From: Syntrophaceae bacterium
Lineage (GTDB): Bacteria > Desulfobacterota > Syntrophia > Syntrophales > UBA2192
Reading direction: 5' to 3'
DNA length: 64,000 nucleotides
Assembly (NCBI GenBank): GCA_013177795.1
Contig: JABLXY010000004.1
Location: forward strand, 234,001 to 298,000
Each line of letters starts with the position of its first letter. Position 1 is the stretch's first letter. Under the pieces are notes generated by a model. It was not told the origin of the DNA and searched no databases. It worked only from the letters and a program-made list of their open reading frames with translations. Below, piece after piece: positions 25,044-33,893 of the stretch. A program made the translations under genes and the position numbers.

Positions 25044-25283
25044 AATGGATTCCTCGCGGCTCTGAGCCACGATCTGGCGCACCCGGCGGGGTGTCACGCC
25101 GGACAACCTGGCGATCTCGCGGGTGGGCACGCCTTGATCCTTGAGCGCCAATACGAGCTTGCGGCGTTCCTCGTAAAAGCCCACATCGCTCGGCACCCAG
25201 AGGAGACCGGTGAAATGCCGCCGGACGGTGTCGAGGACCTCGGGCGGCAGGACATCCCTGGCATTGGCGTAGGGTCGTTTCAT
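25017..25283 (-). CDS. Small helix-turn-helix DNA-binding protein
   Basis: The 88-aa product starts MKRPYANARDVLPPEVLDTV and ends with a helix-turn-helix, REIARLSGVTPRRVRQIVAQ. The family with xxDVLPPEVL and a C-terminal HTH is found beside terminase genes in many prophages. The ATG at 25283 overlaps the preceding stop (ATGA). It lies in the operon before the TerS-like gene. It could be a packaging-site or regulatory DNA-binding protein; the target is unknown. Confidence 0.78.
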   Translation of the reverse strand: MKRPYANARDVLPPEVLDTVRRHFTGLLWVPSDVGFYEERRKLVLALKDQGVPTREIARLSGVTPRRVRQIVAQSREESIPTHRDSLR

Positions 25284-26137
25284 GTATCCGGATTCGTTTT
25301 CTTGAGCCATGGTTGATCCACATCCGGGTTGTGAAAACGAAGGCGGTTCTCCCGCGGGGGCGGACCGATGATCTCGATGTACTGCCGGGTCACGTCGCCG
25401 ATGCGCTCCTTGGCGTCGACGAAACAGACGAGACCGAAGTCCTCGCCGCACGGGAAACGGAACCGTCCCCGGTTCTGATAGAGCCGCGCCTCGGACCAGC
25501 CGAGGGAAAGCGCCTGGTCGCGGATGGCATCGACCTTGTCGATGGCCGATTGCGGTACCTTTTCCGTGAAACGCCACTCCCCGTCCTTGGGGTAAAGGTG
25601 TTGCTCGACAGCCGGTGCAGGGGGACATACAACCGGAGAGACGGGTTCGGTACAAGCGGGACGGCTTTGGGCGGCCGGGTCAATCGCTGGTGGAGGATAG
25701 GTCTTGGGATCGATACTCCGAACGGCGGCGAGAAGTTCGTTCTCTCTGAAACGTTGGACGGCCCAGGCATGAATGTCGTTAAACCGCCTCCGCAACTCTT
25801 CGAAAGCTGCGGGATCGAGTCGTCCCGCTTCCAACGCTTTCTTTGCCAACGCCATCTTGTGCCGGAGCCATGCGTAGTATTCCGGGTCCAGACGGCGGTA
25901 GCAGACGCCGTCGATCCCCACGTCCCGAGCGAAGTGTCGAGGTTTGTCGGTTTCCCAGGATTCCAGGTTCGTGGCCGCGTAAAGGGCGGTGCCGTCGGGA
26001 TCGATGGTTTCCTGCGGATCGTTGCGCTCAGCCGGTTCCGTTGTCTCCGGCTTGGAGACATCGACCGACGGATTGCTCGTATCGACCGGGGCTGATCCTC
26101 CGGCGGTCTGTTGCATCATGAGTTCGAGAAGGCTCAC
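25280..26137 (-). CDS. Phage protein of unknown function in front of the packaging genes
   Basis: The product is about 285 aa from the GTG at 26137, which has GGAG eight bases upstream and lies 37 bases after motif copy 5; an ATG at 26170 lies directly at the motif and is less likely if the motif is a promoter. Residues about 70-120 are helical (LDPEYYAWLRHKMALAKKAL), followed by a Pro-rich linker and a C-terminal globular part (GRFRFPCGEDFGLVCFVDA). Similar proteins sit near replication genes in deltaproteobacterial elements. No function assigned. Confidence 0.7.
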   Translation of the reverse strand: MSLLELMMQQTAGGSAPVDTSNPSVDVSKPETTEPAERNDPQETIDPDGTALYAATNLESWETDKPRHFARDVGIDGVCYRRLDPEYYAWLRHKMALAKKALEAGRLDPAAFEELRRRFNDIHAWAVQRFRENELLAAVRSIDPKTYPPPAIDPAAQSRPACTEPVSPVVCPPAPAVEQHLYPKDGEWRFTEKVPQSAIDKVDAIRDQALSLGWSEARLYQNRGRFRFPCGEDFGLVCFVDAKERIGDVTRQYIEIIGPPPRENRLRFHNPDVDQPWLKKTNPDT

Positions 26138-26174
26138 GTTCCCTGCTCCAATCAGGTGGTTTCCGTTCATGGGA

Positions 26175-26204
26175 TACCTACCGGAGCGGGGTCCGTACCG
26201 CCGG
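26175..26204 (-). promoter_or_regulatory. Sigma-regulon motif copy 5 (next to the putative origin)
   Basis: CCGGC, 13 bases, CTCCGGTAGGTA, then TCC. One base of the left block differs (G for A). It lies between the iteron region and the gene at 26137, 37 bases before the GTG. Confidence 0.72.
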
Positions 26205-26206
26205 GA

Positions 26207-26528
26207 TGCGAAGGTGCGAAGGTCGATGAATGCGGTTCGAACCTTCGCAGGGGCCTTCGCAGTGCTGTAGATGATTGATATTGCTGATAGATATGAATAA
26301 AGAATGCGAAGGTGCGAAGGATGTAGAGAGGGTCACTCTCGCGCGGACCGAAAAAACAACCGGTGATCCGGCGAGAGACACGGGATCACGGCATGCGGTA
26401 TTTTTTTCTGAGCAAGGGGGTGAACCCCTGAAACCCTTCGCACCTTCGCAGTGTCGGCGCAACAGCTTGATATGACGCTGTTTACGGGTGCGAAGGTCCT
26501 TCGCGGTTTGCGAAGGGTACCCTTCGCA
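26207..26528. repeat. Iteron cluster, putative replication origin
   Basis: The octamer TGCGAAGG occurs 11 times exactly in about 320 bases, plus one near copy: plus strand at 26207, 26215, 26305, 26313, 26489, 26509; minus strand at 26242, 26254, 26435, 26443, 26521. Several are tandem pairs giving TGCGAAGGTGCGAAGG. An AT-rich stretch (26263-26304) lies between clusters. A 7-bp hairpin (GTGATCC/GGATCAC at 26363-26389) and a short T-run lie inside. It abuts the 3' end of the primase-helicase gene. This is the layout of an iteron origin; origin function is inferred. Confidence 0.72.
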
Positions 26529-26554
26529 CAAGGAGACGGCGGCAGGGAAAAGGC

Positions 26555-29500
26555 TCAGATGAGGAAGGTGATGTCGTAGGTGGCGGTGCGCCGGACGGAA
26601 TGCTCCGACCGGTTGACGGCGATCTCGAACCCGGCCTGGCGGATGGTGTCCAAGTCGTTCGAAAAACGCTGGGCGAACTGCTGCACCGAGTTCATGCTGA
26701 AGGACAGCCCGAAATCTTTGGACAGCCGTTTGACGGCCACGAACAGGTCGCGGGCCAGAGCGCCCTCGACGGTGGTCTCGTTCCGAAAATCGAGCTGGTA
26801 GCGTTCGAGGAAGGCCGCCTTGTTGGTCTTGGCGACGTTCAATGCGGAGCTCTCCCGGTCCGCTTCAAGCGCGTGCCGGTAGGCCTTGAAGAGCGCCGCC
26901 AGGCAGGTGGCTATGGGATTGGACTCGCGGGCGGTCTCGAGGCTGACGTTGTTGAGCGTGGCGATCCGGCCCACAAACTGCGGATGGAGTTCTTCCAGCG
27001 CCCGGTCGATCACTTCCTCCTGCTCACCGGCGAGCATCATCAGATACATGAGGCTCAGGTAGTCGTTGCATCGCCGCTTGCTGTGGTTCCCGAGGCTTCG
27101 GTGCAGAAGCCGCATCACCTTCTCTTGAGCGCCGGCCCGGAGCATGGCCAGCAGATGGCTCGTGCGCTTCATCAGGGAAGAGACGATCAGGTCGCGGTGC
27201 TCCCGGAGAGCGGCCAGAATTTTCGCTTCGAGGAAGCAATCGCTCGCCTGCTCGTCCATATCGAACCGGATGATGAACGAGCGGGACAGGATTTCTGCGA
27301 GTTCCCCTCCCAAGGGTTCGATGCCAGTGGTGTTGAGCAGGCACTTTGTCCGCTCGATGACCGTCTCGGTATCCGTGCCGCTTTTGCGCTTTTCCTTGGC
27401 GATGCCGGTGATGCTGGTCAGGATGAAGGTCGTCAGGTCCTCGGTCATCTGCTTGACCTCGATGTTGTCGAGGACGATCAGCGGGTTCTGCGAGCCGTCG
27501 GTATAGTTGGCCGCGTCGGTGCTCTTCTTTTGCTGGGACTCGCCGTAGAGCAACGCCGAAATCAACTTGCTCGCAGTGGTCTTGCCCGAGCCCGCAGGAC
27601 CCTCGAACCGGGTCATGGGCCTCGTGCCGGCGAAATCGATCAGGAGGAAACAGGACAGCCACGAGAGGATCAGCACTCGATCCCCCGGCGCGCAGGTGAG
27701 ATTGTCGAGCAGCAGCTCCACCAGGAGCCGGTCGGCTTCCGCTGGATCGGCGTCGGCAAGGAAGCGGATCGGTGCCATCTTCCGCGAACCGTCCAGGATG
27801 ATCCCGTCGGCGTTGCCGCCGTTCTTGAGGATTTCGACTCCCTCCGGGGTGATCTTGGCGATCTCGTGGTCGGTGTTGTTCAGGTTGAAGTAGACCGTTT
27901 CCCTGGCCACGTCCGTGTGAAGCCAGGAAAAATGCTCCCGCACCTGTCCGCGCTCCACCGCCAGGTTTGACAGCACTTCGTAAAACGTGCGGCCGCCGCC
28001 GGTGGTCTGTACCATCCCGGTGTGCTTGTACATGAGGGACGCGTAGAGCCGCTTACGGCCCCGGTCGGGCGTGTCCATCCACAGGATCGTGTCCTCGAAG
28101 AACATGAACGGTTCGCCCTGGGGCGTGCGGAAGAACCTGGCCCCGTGGGCGGCGAACCATTCGTAGGCGGCTTCGGCGGCAAGGGTGAAGTCGGGCGAGC
28201 CGCGTTCTTCTTCGGTCGCAAGCAGGACTTCCTCGATCCGTGCCCGGCACGATCCGGGAGATGCATCCGATGATCGCTTTTCCCGCTTCCGTTCCTGCCT
28301 GGCCTGGCACCGCTGCTCTTTTTGCACCGCCCGCACTTGATCGCGCAGCGTGGCCAGCGAGGGTCCCGTCTTGCCGAACCGCTCCTGAATGAGTTTCAGA
28401 TGGCGGTTCTGCTCCAGCGGGGAGAGGTATGCGGCTTCCCGCAGGATCGGTTCGAGCAGTCGGTTGCGCTCCTCTTCCGAGACGTCGGTAGGCAGATGAG
28501 AGATGCCGAACTCCAAGGGCGTCTCGGCCTTTGCCAGCAACTCTTCGAAGTCTTGGGCGGAGTGACCGGCCACGAAGTAGTCGTTGACGTCGATCTTGGC
28601 TTCGGAGAGCAGGCGCTCGGCCTCGCGGATTTCATCCGGGGCCCGGCCGTCGAGGCGCTTGGTCAGTTCGCGGGCTCCCACCGCGGCGTCGAGACCGAAC
28701 CGCTCCCGCAATTCCCGGCGGGCGTTCTCGCGTCTTTCATCCAGGGGGAGAAGCGCAAGACGGGTCTGTATGCGGTGCTCGGAAAGGACCGCTGCTGTCT
28801 TGAGCGCGCCGTTCAACCCGGCTTGGGAGATCTCGTTGTCCTGGCAGACGTAGACCGTCTTTACGTTGCGAAGGCGCGGCAGCAGCCGCTCCCAATCCGC
28901 CTCGCGGATACGGACGGTCACCGGCGACACTGCCGGGAAGCCATGTTCCATAAGCGAGATGCAGTCGGTCACGCCCTCGGTGATGATCAACCGCTCCGGG
29001 TCGGCGAGCAGACAGTCCTCGTTGTAGAGATGACTATTGTCGATGCACGGGGCTATGTGTTTGCGGGTGTTTTCGTCGTGGACCGGGAGTTTCTTGTATT
29101 TTCCTTGCTCCCATGGCTTGTCAGGCGTCCACGGTGTCTTGCGTCCGATCATGAAAACGACCCGACCGCGGCTCCAGTAGGGAAATACGATGCGCCGGTC
29201 GAAGAACGGATCGAGCCCATCTTGGTTGGTGGGACGAAACGCGCCGGATGCGGCCAAGTCCCGCGGGGAGAAACCGCGTTCCTTGCAGGTCAACTTCCGG
29301 ACGATGCCATCATCGCCTTCGTTGTCCGCATAGCCGATACGGAGCCTATCGACAGTCTCCACGGAAAGACCGTACTTGGACCGAAGCCATTCGAGTACCT
29401 CGGGGTTGTCCTTGAGCCGCCCGTGATAGTGTTCCGCCAGGGCCGTCAACACCTCATGGACCCGCAGTTCAACCAGGCGCTGGGCATCCGCTTCCGCCAG

Positions 29501-29875
29501 TTCCTCTGGCGAGAGTCCGTGCTTGGCCAAAGACTGCAACCCAGCCTTGGCCGCGAGGAAATCGCGGGCATGTTGATGGCTTTCCGGCATGGGACCGGAC
29601 TGGCCCCGCGTCACCCGGCCCGACTGGATGAACTCCACGAGCTGGAGCACGTCGCCGCCGACGCCGCAGCCGAAGCAATACCAACCTTGCTTGTCGAGCA
29701 TGACATGAAGGGACCGGTGCGACTGGCTGCTGTGGTTCGGGCAGTCGCATTGGAGCAGGCGGTCGGATTCATGCAGGACGTGAGCGCCAAGCAGTTCCCG
29801 CGCGACCATACCGATGTCGACCTCGGTGATCCGCCGGTAATACTCCCTCACGTTGTCCTGACGTTCGAATGTCAT
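26555..29875 (-). CDS. Phage primase-helicase
   Basis: The 1106-aa product has a CHC2-type zinc finger (CDCPNH... CFGCGVGGDVLQLVEF, about residues 43-84), a DnaG/toprim region with EGVTDCISLMEHG and a C-terminal AAA+ helicase domain with Walker A EGPAGSGKTTASK (about residue 755) and an acidic block LIVLDNIE. It should both prime and unwind DNA. The gene ends 26 bases before the iteron cluster and starts 29 bases after the RecD2 gene ends. Such large fusions are typical of phage and mobile-element replication modules. Confidence 0.92.
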   Translation of the reverse strand: MTFERQDNVREYYRRITEVDIGMVARELLGAHVLHESDRLLQCDCPNHSSQSHRSLHVMLDKQGWYCFGCGVGGDVLQLVEFIQSGRVTRGQSGPMPESHQHARDFLAAKAGLQSLAKHGLSPEELAEADAQRLVELRVHEVLTALAEHYHGRLKDNPEVLEWLRSKYGLSVETVDRLRIGYADNEGDDGIVRKLTCKERGFSPRDLAASGAFRPTNQDGLDPFFDRRIVFPYWSRGRVVFMIGRKTPWTPDKPWEQGKYKKLPVHDENTRKHIAPCIDNSHLYNEDCLLADPERLIITEGVTDCISLMEHGFPAVSPVTVRIREADWERLLPRLRNVKTVYVCQDNEISQAGLNGALKTAAVLSEHRIQTRLALLPLDERRENARRELRERFGLDAAVGARELTKRLDGRAPDEIREAERLLSEAKIDVNDYFVAGHSAQDFEELLAKAETPLEFGISHLPTDVSEEERNRLLEPILREAAYLSPLEQNRHLKLIQERFGKTGPSLATLRDQVRAVQKEQRCQARQERKREKRSSDASPGSCRARIEEVLLATEEERGSPDFTLAAEAAYEWFAAHGARFFRTPQGEPFMFFEDTILWMDTPDRGRKRLYASLMYKHTGMVQTTGGGRTFYEVLSNLAVERGQVREHFSWLHTDVARETVYFNLNNTDHEIAKITPEGVEILKNGGNADGIILDGSRKMAPIRFLADADPAEADRLLVELLLDNLTCAPGDRVLILSWLSCFLLIDFAGTRPMTRFEGPAGSGKTTASKLISALLYGESQQKKSTDAANYTDGSQNPLIVLDNIEVKQMTEDLTTFILTSITGIAKEKRKSGTDTETVIERTKCLLNTTGIEPLGGELAEILSRSFIIRFDMDEQASDCFLEAKILAALREHRDLIVSSLMKRTSHLLAMLRAGAQEKVMRLLHRSLGNHSKRRCNDYLSLMYLMMLAGEQEEVIDRALEELHPQFVGRIATLNNVSLETARESNPIATCLAALFKAYRHALEADRESSALNVAKTNKAAFLERYQLDFRNETTVEGALARDLFVAVKRLSKDFGLSFSMNSVQQFAQRFSNDLDTIRQAGFEIAVNRSEHSVRRTATYDITFLI

Positions 29876-29904
29876 GCGCGCTCCGCTCCAAGAATGTCCA
29901 TTCG

Positions 29905-32133
29905 CTACCGACCGGTCGTCGCGGGAACACGGGATTCCTCAAGGCGACCTGCATCCAGTAGGAGGGAGAGGAACGTTCGGCGGTCGTCCTGTTTCCGCTT
30001 TCTGGCGCAGTTCGAGATGCCCCAGCGGTCCCCGACGAGGACCGTCGTCTGTCTGGCCCGCGTGACGCCGGTGTAAAGAAGATTCCTGTGATGCATGAAG
30101 GAGTGGGCCTTGTGGACCACCACCACGGCGCATGGAAACTCGGAGCCCTGGGCCTTGTGGATCGTCAGGGCATAGGCGAGTTGGATGTCCTGCAGGTTGG
30201 GTGAACCGGCCTCTATCTCCACCGGGATGCCGTCGAAGTCCACGCTCAGGGAACCGTCTCGGCCGACGTGGAGCACCACGCCCATCGCGCCGTTCATGAC
30301 GCCGATCTCGTAGTTGTTCCGGGTCTGGATGACCTTGTCATGCACGAGAAACTTGGGCCGGCGACCTGGCGTCGTCGGGGGCGCTTCGACATTCCAGAGT
30401 CTGCGCTGCACCAGACGTTGAAGCTCGCAGTTGAGATCGCGTGTTCCCAGCGGCCCCTTGTGGGTCGGGGTCAGAAGCTGGACATCGGTCAACAGGTCGA
30501 ACCCGAGGCGTTCAACGAGCACATTCTCGAAGAGGTCCAGTACGAACCGCTGCGCGCCCCATTGATCGGTGAACTGATCCACCACGTACCAGGCCCGGCG
30601 GCCGGAGGGTTCGGCGTCGCTCGTCTTGCGGACCTCGCCGTTCAAGACGGCGATGCTGTTCTCCTTCAGGATGCCGGCCTGCCGTACCACCTGGTCGAGG
30701 AGCACCGTGGGAACCATCCGCGACTGGACAAGGTCCCGCAACAGATTGCCCGGTCCGACGGGAGGCAGTTGGTTGTGGTCTCCAACCAGCACCACGGCGG
30801 TCCGCTCGAGATCGATGCTCTGAAAGAGGTGCCAGGCCAGGGGCACATCCACCATCGAGACCTCGTCGACGATGATCACGTCGGCATCGATGGGATCGTC
30901 CGGTCCCCGGGCGTAGTCCTTGCCGTTGAAACCCAGTAGCCGGTGGATCGTACCCGCTGGATGGCCGACGACCTGTTCGAGACGCTTGGCGGCCTTGCCT
31001 GTGGGTGCGGCCAGGATGACGCGCAGTCCCTGTTCTTCGTAAACGCCGGTGATGGCGGATACGGTGAAGGTCTTGCCGCTGCCCGCTCCGCCGGAGATGA
31101 GCGAAATCGAATGACGAAGTGCGGTGACGGCGGCCTGCCGCTGGCCCGCGTTGAGCTGCGGCGCGGTTTCAGCGACCATGTCGGGCAGGCGGTCTCGGTC
31201 GGAAAAGTGCGGATTGGGCGCTCCGCCGTTCCCGAAGACCTTTGCCAGGTCCTCCTCCATTGCGCGGATTTCTGGCTTGGCGACGAGGAACCTCCCGCCG
31301 TGGGAGACGCAGACCAAGACCTTCTCGTCGATGAGCCGGTCAAGCGCCTGCTCGATGCGGTCGCGGCTGTCGAGGACGTCCATGACCAGCAGTACGTTGG
31401 CTTGATCGACCAGCTCCTCGAATTCGATCCAGCAGTCGCCTTGATCCAGCGATTCGTTCACGCAGTGGAGAACACCGGCCCGGATACGCGCGGGGTCGTC
31501 TTTGGCGGTGCCCATCTTCCTGGCGATCTTGTCCACGCGCTTGAACCCGAAGCCGCGGACCTCGCGCACGATGATGTAAGGGTCTGCCTTGAGCAGGCCC
31601 AACGCGTCGTTGCCGAATTTCTTGACCAGGCTCGTCACCTGGTGATGGGTGAGATCGAAAGCGGCCAGCCAGGTGATCGCCTTGTTGGTCTCCCGCGTCT
31701 TGAGCCACTCCACGCGGAGCTTCTGTACGGCGTCCGGCGACAGCCTTGCAGCCTCGGCGATTTGTCCGGGATCGTCGGTGATGATCCGGTCGAAATCATG
31801 ACCGAAGCGTTCGGCGATCAAGCGGGCCTTGACAGGGCCGACGCCCTTCATCTCCGGGTGGTTGGCCAGGTAGTTGGCGAGACCGTCGGCGTCCAGATCG
31901 AGGTCGTATTCCATGCCCTCGACCTCGAATTGTCGGCCGTACTTCGGGTGGGTCACCCAGCGGCCGTTCAGCACGACCGGTTCGTTCTCACGGGCGAAGA
32001 GCCGCCCGGCGAACTGCACCTCGTCGCCGTCGACCGTCACGAGACGGCCTGCGGAAAACCGCGGCCCGGCGTAGAAGACCGTTTCGATTCGGCCGCGAAC
32101 GTTTACGGATTGGTTGTTTGATCTTGTTCGCAT
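29905..32133 (-). CDS. RecD2/TraA-type SF1B helicase
   Basis: The product is about 742 aa from ATG 32133 (MRTRSNNQSVNVRGRIETVF). It has helix-hairpin-helix-like sequence (NHPEMKGVGPVKARLIAERF), then SF1 motifs: ISGGAGSGKTFTV (Walker A), VIIVDEVSMVD (Walker B), VGDHNQLPPVGPG and the C-terminal TIHKAQGSEF (motif V/VI region). RecD2 enzymes are 5'-3' helicases acting on recombination or replication forks. The start lies inside the end of the ERCC4 gene by 31 bases. Confidence 0.9.
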   Translation of the reverse strand: MRTRSNNQSVNVRGRIETVFYAGPRFSAGRLVTVDGDEVQFAGRLFARENEPVVLNGRWVTHPKYGRQFEVEGMEYDLDLDADGLANYLANHPEMKGVGPVKARLIAERFGHDFDRIITDDPGQIAEAARLSPDAVQKLRVEWLKTRETNKAITWLAAFDLTHHQVTSLVKKFGNDALGLLKADPYIIVREVRGFGFKRVDKIARKMGTAKDDPARIRAGVLHCVNESLDQGDCWIEFEELVDQANVLLVMDVLDSRDRIEQALDRLIDEKVLVCVSHGGRFLVAKPEIRAMEEDLAKVFGNGGAPNPHFSDRDRLPDMVAETAPQLNAGQRQAAVTALRHSISLISGGAGSGKTFTVSAITGVYEEQGLRVILAAPTGKAAKRLEQVVGHPAGTIHRLLGFNGKDYARGPDDPIDADVIIVDEVSMVDVPLAWHLFQSIDLERTAVVLVGDHNQLPPVGPGNLLRDLVQSRMVPTVLLDQVVRQAGILKENSIAVLNGEVRKTSDAEPSGRRAWYVVDQFTDQWGAQRFVLDLFENVLVERLGFDLLTDVQLLTPTHKGPLGTRDLNCELQRLVQRRLWNVEAPPTTPGRRPKFLVHDKVIQTRNNYEIGVMNGAMGVVLHVGRDGSLSVDFDGIPVEIEAGSPNLQDIQLAYALTIHKAQGSEFPCAVVVVHKAHSFMHHRNLLYTGVTRARQTTVLVGDRWGISNCARKRKQDDRRTFLSLLLDAGRLEESRVPATTGR

Positions 32134-32567
32134 CGTCTCGATACCTTCCGGTGATACCTGTGTAGAAATCCCTCCACAAACCGGCAGGCAGCCTGCCGGT
32201 CGGAGCAGAAAAACACCGGGATGCCGAAGTCGACGACGATGGAAAGCAGAGTTCCCAGGACGGCGTTGGGATGTGCTCCGGAGCGGTAGCGGCCGCCGAG
32301 AATGTCCCGGAGGTCCGCTTCCACCACGACGCATGCGGCGTCGTACTCGCAGAGACGGCGCAGCTCCCTGGTGAATCGCTTGCGGGATCGGATGACGGTG
32401 GAGACGAAATCCTCGAGGGTCTTTCGCTCCACCGCCACGGAATCCTCATGCCCCTCGACGGAGTAATCCCCGGCGGGGAGGGCGCGGCGGACGACCTCCG
32501 TGCAACCGGATTCAAAGGCGTAGGGTTCCTGCTCCCGCGTGTCGACGACGACGGTGACCCGGTTCAC
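32103..32567 (-). CDS. ERCC4/XPF-type nuclease
   Basis: The 154-aa product starts MNRVTVVVDTREQEPYAF and has ERKTLEDFVSTV, the VDTREQ... ERK(T) motif of the XPF/ERCC4 nuclease fold. It lacks the helicase part of full XPF, so it is a free-standing structure-specific nuclease, probably acting on branched DNA. It lies between DUF669 and RecD2 genes in the same operon. Confidence 0.88.
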   Translation of the reverse strand: MNRVTVVVDTREQEPYAFESGCTEVVRRALPAGDYSVEGHEDSVAVERKTLEDFVSTVIRSRKRFTRELRRLCEYDAACVVVEADLRDILGGRYRSGAHPNAVLGTLLSIVVDFGIPVFFCSDRQAACRFVEGFLHRYHRKVSRRCEQDQTTNP

Positions 32568-32568
32568 G

Positions 32569-33063
32569 TCAGAACGGGGCCAGGGCGTTGCGAGACGCCG
32601 CGTCGTATTCGTCTCCGCCGTCTTCGAGCACGATGCGCCGGTTGATGTAGACGTTCTCGTTCTCGCCGCGCGTGCGCTTGGTGATCTCGAGCTTGACGTT
32701 GATGAGCTTCTCCAGGTTGGCCGGAAGCTCGGAGAGCTTGTCCAGGTTCAACCCGCAGGTGTGCAGGTCCGTCTTGAGCCACTTGATGTTTTCGCGGGTG
32801 GCCATGACGTTGTTGCGCCACAGGAGTCTTCCCCGGAACTTCGGGGCGAGGATTCGCAGCGTCCACTTGAGCATGGGGTTTCCCGAGGTCTGGGCCCGGG
32901 TCAGTTCCACCCGCTCGACGTTCACCCGGCACTTGCCGTCCGGGATGGTCTCGAACTCGCGTTCTTCGACCTCGGCATGTTCGAAATCGTCGTCGAACTG
33001 TGCGAGGTCGATGTCCTCGGCGCCGCGGGGCTGGTCAAAATGTCCGTAGTCTTCGTTCTCCAT
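32569..33063 (-). CDS. DUF669 family protein (likely ssDNA-binding)
   Basis: The product is about 164 aa from the ATG at 33063 (GGAGG nine bases upstream; an ATG five codons earlier overlaps this site). An acidic N-terminus (ENEDYGHFDQPRGAEDIDL) precedes a beta-rich part with NPMLKWTLRILAPKFRGRLLW and ATRENIKWLKTDLHTCGL, matching the DUF669/Gp14-like family that often accompanies phage RecA-like ATPases. It lies one base before the ERCC4 gene. Confidence 0.82.
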   Translation of the reverse strand: MENEDYGHFDQPRGAEDIDLAQFDDDFEHAEVEEREFETIPDGKCRVNVERVELTRAQTSGNPMLKWTLRILAPKFRGRLLWRNNVMATRENIKWLKTDLHTCGLNLDKLSELPANLEKLINVKLEITKRTRGENENVYINRRIVLEDGGDEYDAASRNALAPF

Positions 33064-33087
33064 GGTCTGTTCCTCCATCTATGGGGT

Positions 33088-33867
33088 TTATTTACCGGCG
33101 GGTGCGGGCTTCTTGTCCTGCCCGTCCCCCGGTGCCGGCACCGACCGCGGGGCACTCGCCCTCGGCGCGGCCGCCGGCCTGTTGAACGCTTCAATGAAAG
33201 CCTGGAAATTGAGGTCGATGGTTTCGGGAAGCCTTCCCGTGCGGTCGCCCGCCTCGTAGTGGGGGCTGGGCTTGGTTCGCATGACGCGGCGGTAGACCGG
33301 TTTTCCGCTCTCGTCGCTCGTCACTTCCAGGTCGCAGAAGAGGATCAGGTCGACCATGCCCAGCACGATCTTGCGGGCTTTGTCGGGGAGGGTCGGGATA
33401 ATGCGGATGTACTTGCCGGTCCGCGTCTCGATTTCCTTTTCCTGAGAGTGGGATACCAGGACGAGTCCGTATGGCAGGAAGGCCAGCTTGGTCAGGACAC
33501 GGTGGAACTCGTTGTTGATCAGCGCCCAGCCCTTGCCGTAGCCGAGATCGGACTCGTGTTCGATCTTGAACTTCGTGCAGATGTAGTCGCTGCACATCCG
33601 GTAGGCGTTGTCGACCGTATCCAGAATGACGGTCTTGTAAGGATGTTTCCCCTCGGCGATCTCGCCGCAGGCGGCGAGCAACTCTTCCCAGCTCCTGATG
33701 GGGACTTGAAAGACATCCAGCGAATTCAGTCCCGGTTCGGTGGCGAGAAACAGCGCGCCTTCAGACCGGGAACACCAGGTCGATTTGCCGATCTTGCTCG
33801 GGCCGTATACCAGCACCGTGAGATCGGCGTGATCCTGCTTGGGGGGACTTTTCTTCGTAGGCAACAT
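33088..33867 (-). CDS. Phage nucleotide-binding protein (AAA_24, RecA-like)
   Basis: The 259-aa product has GPSKIGKSTW (Walker A, near residue 22), KTVILDTVDNAY (Walker B) and VLVSHSQEKE (sensor-like). AAA_24 proteins act with DUF669 partners in phage single-strand annealing or recombination modules. The C-terminus is Pro/Ala-rich. It lies in the middle of the DNA metabolism operon. Confidence 0.88.
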   Translation of the reverse strand: MLPTKKSPPKQDHADLTVLVYGPSKIGKSTWCSRSEGALFLATEPGLNSLDVFQVPIRSWEELLAACGEIAEGKHPYKTVILDTVDNAYRMCSDYICTKFKIEHESDLGYGKGWALINNEFHRVLTKLAFLPYGLVLVSHSQEKEIETRTGKYIRIIPTLPDKARKIVLGMVDLILFCDLEVTSDESGKPVYRRVMRTKPSPHYEAGDRTGRLPETIDLNFQAFIEAFNRPAAAPRASAPRSVPAPGDGQDKKPAPAGK

Positions 33868-33893
33868 GTCGGTTCTCCTTTTCTATGGGGTCC

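Noticed and set aside
28322-30076. Plus-strand frame opposite the primase-helicase
   Set aside because: Opposite-strand shadow; the minus-strand protein carries the zinc finger, toprim and helicase motifs.
32136-32165. Possible eighth copy of the sigma motif (CACCGGAAGGTATCGAG on the minus strand)
   Set aside because: The core has two mismatches, CCGAC is missing at the required spacing, and it lies inside the ERCC4 gene at the RecD2 ribosome site.
33084-33105. Motif-like CGCCGGTAAATAAACCCC at the end of the AAA gene
   Set aside because: Several core mismatches and no CCGAC block at 13 bases; likely chance.
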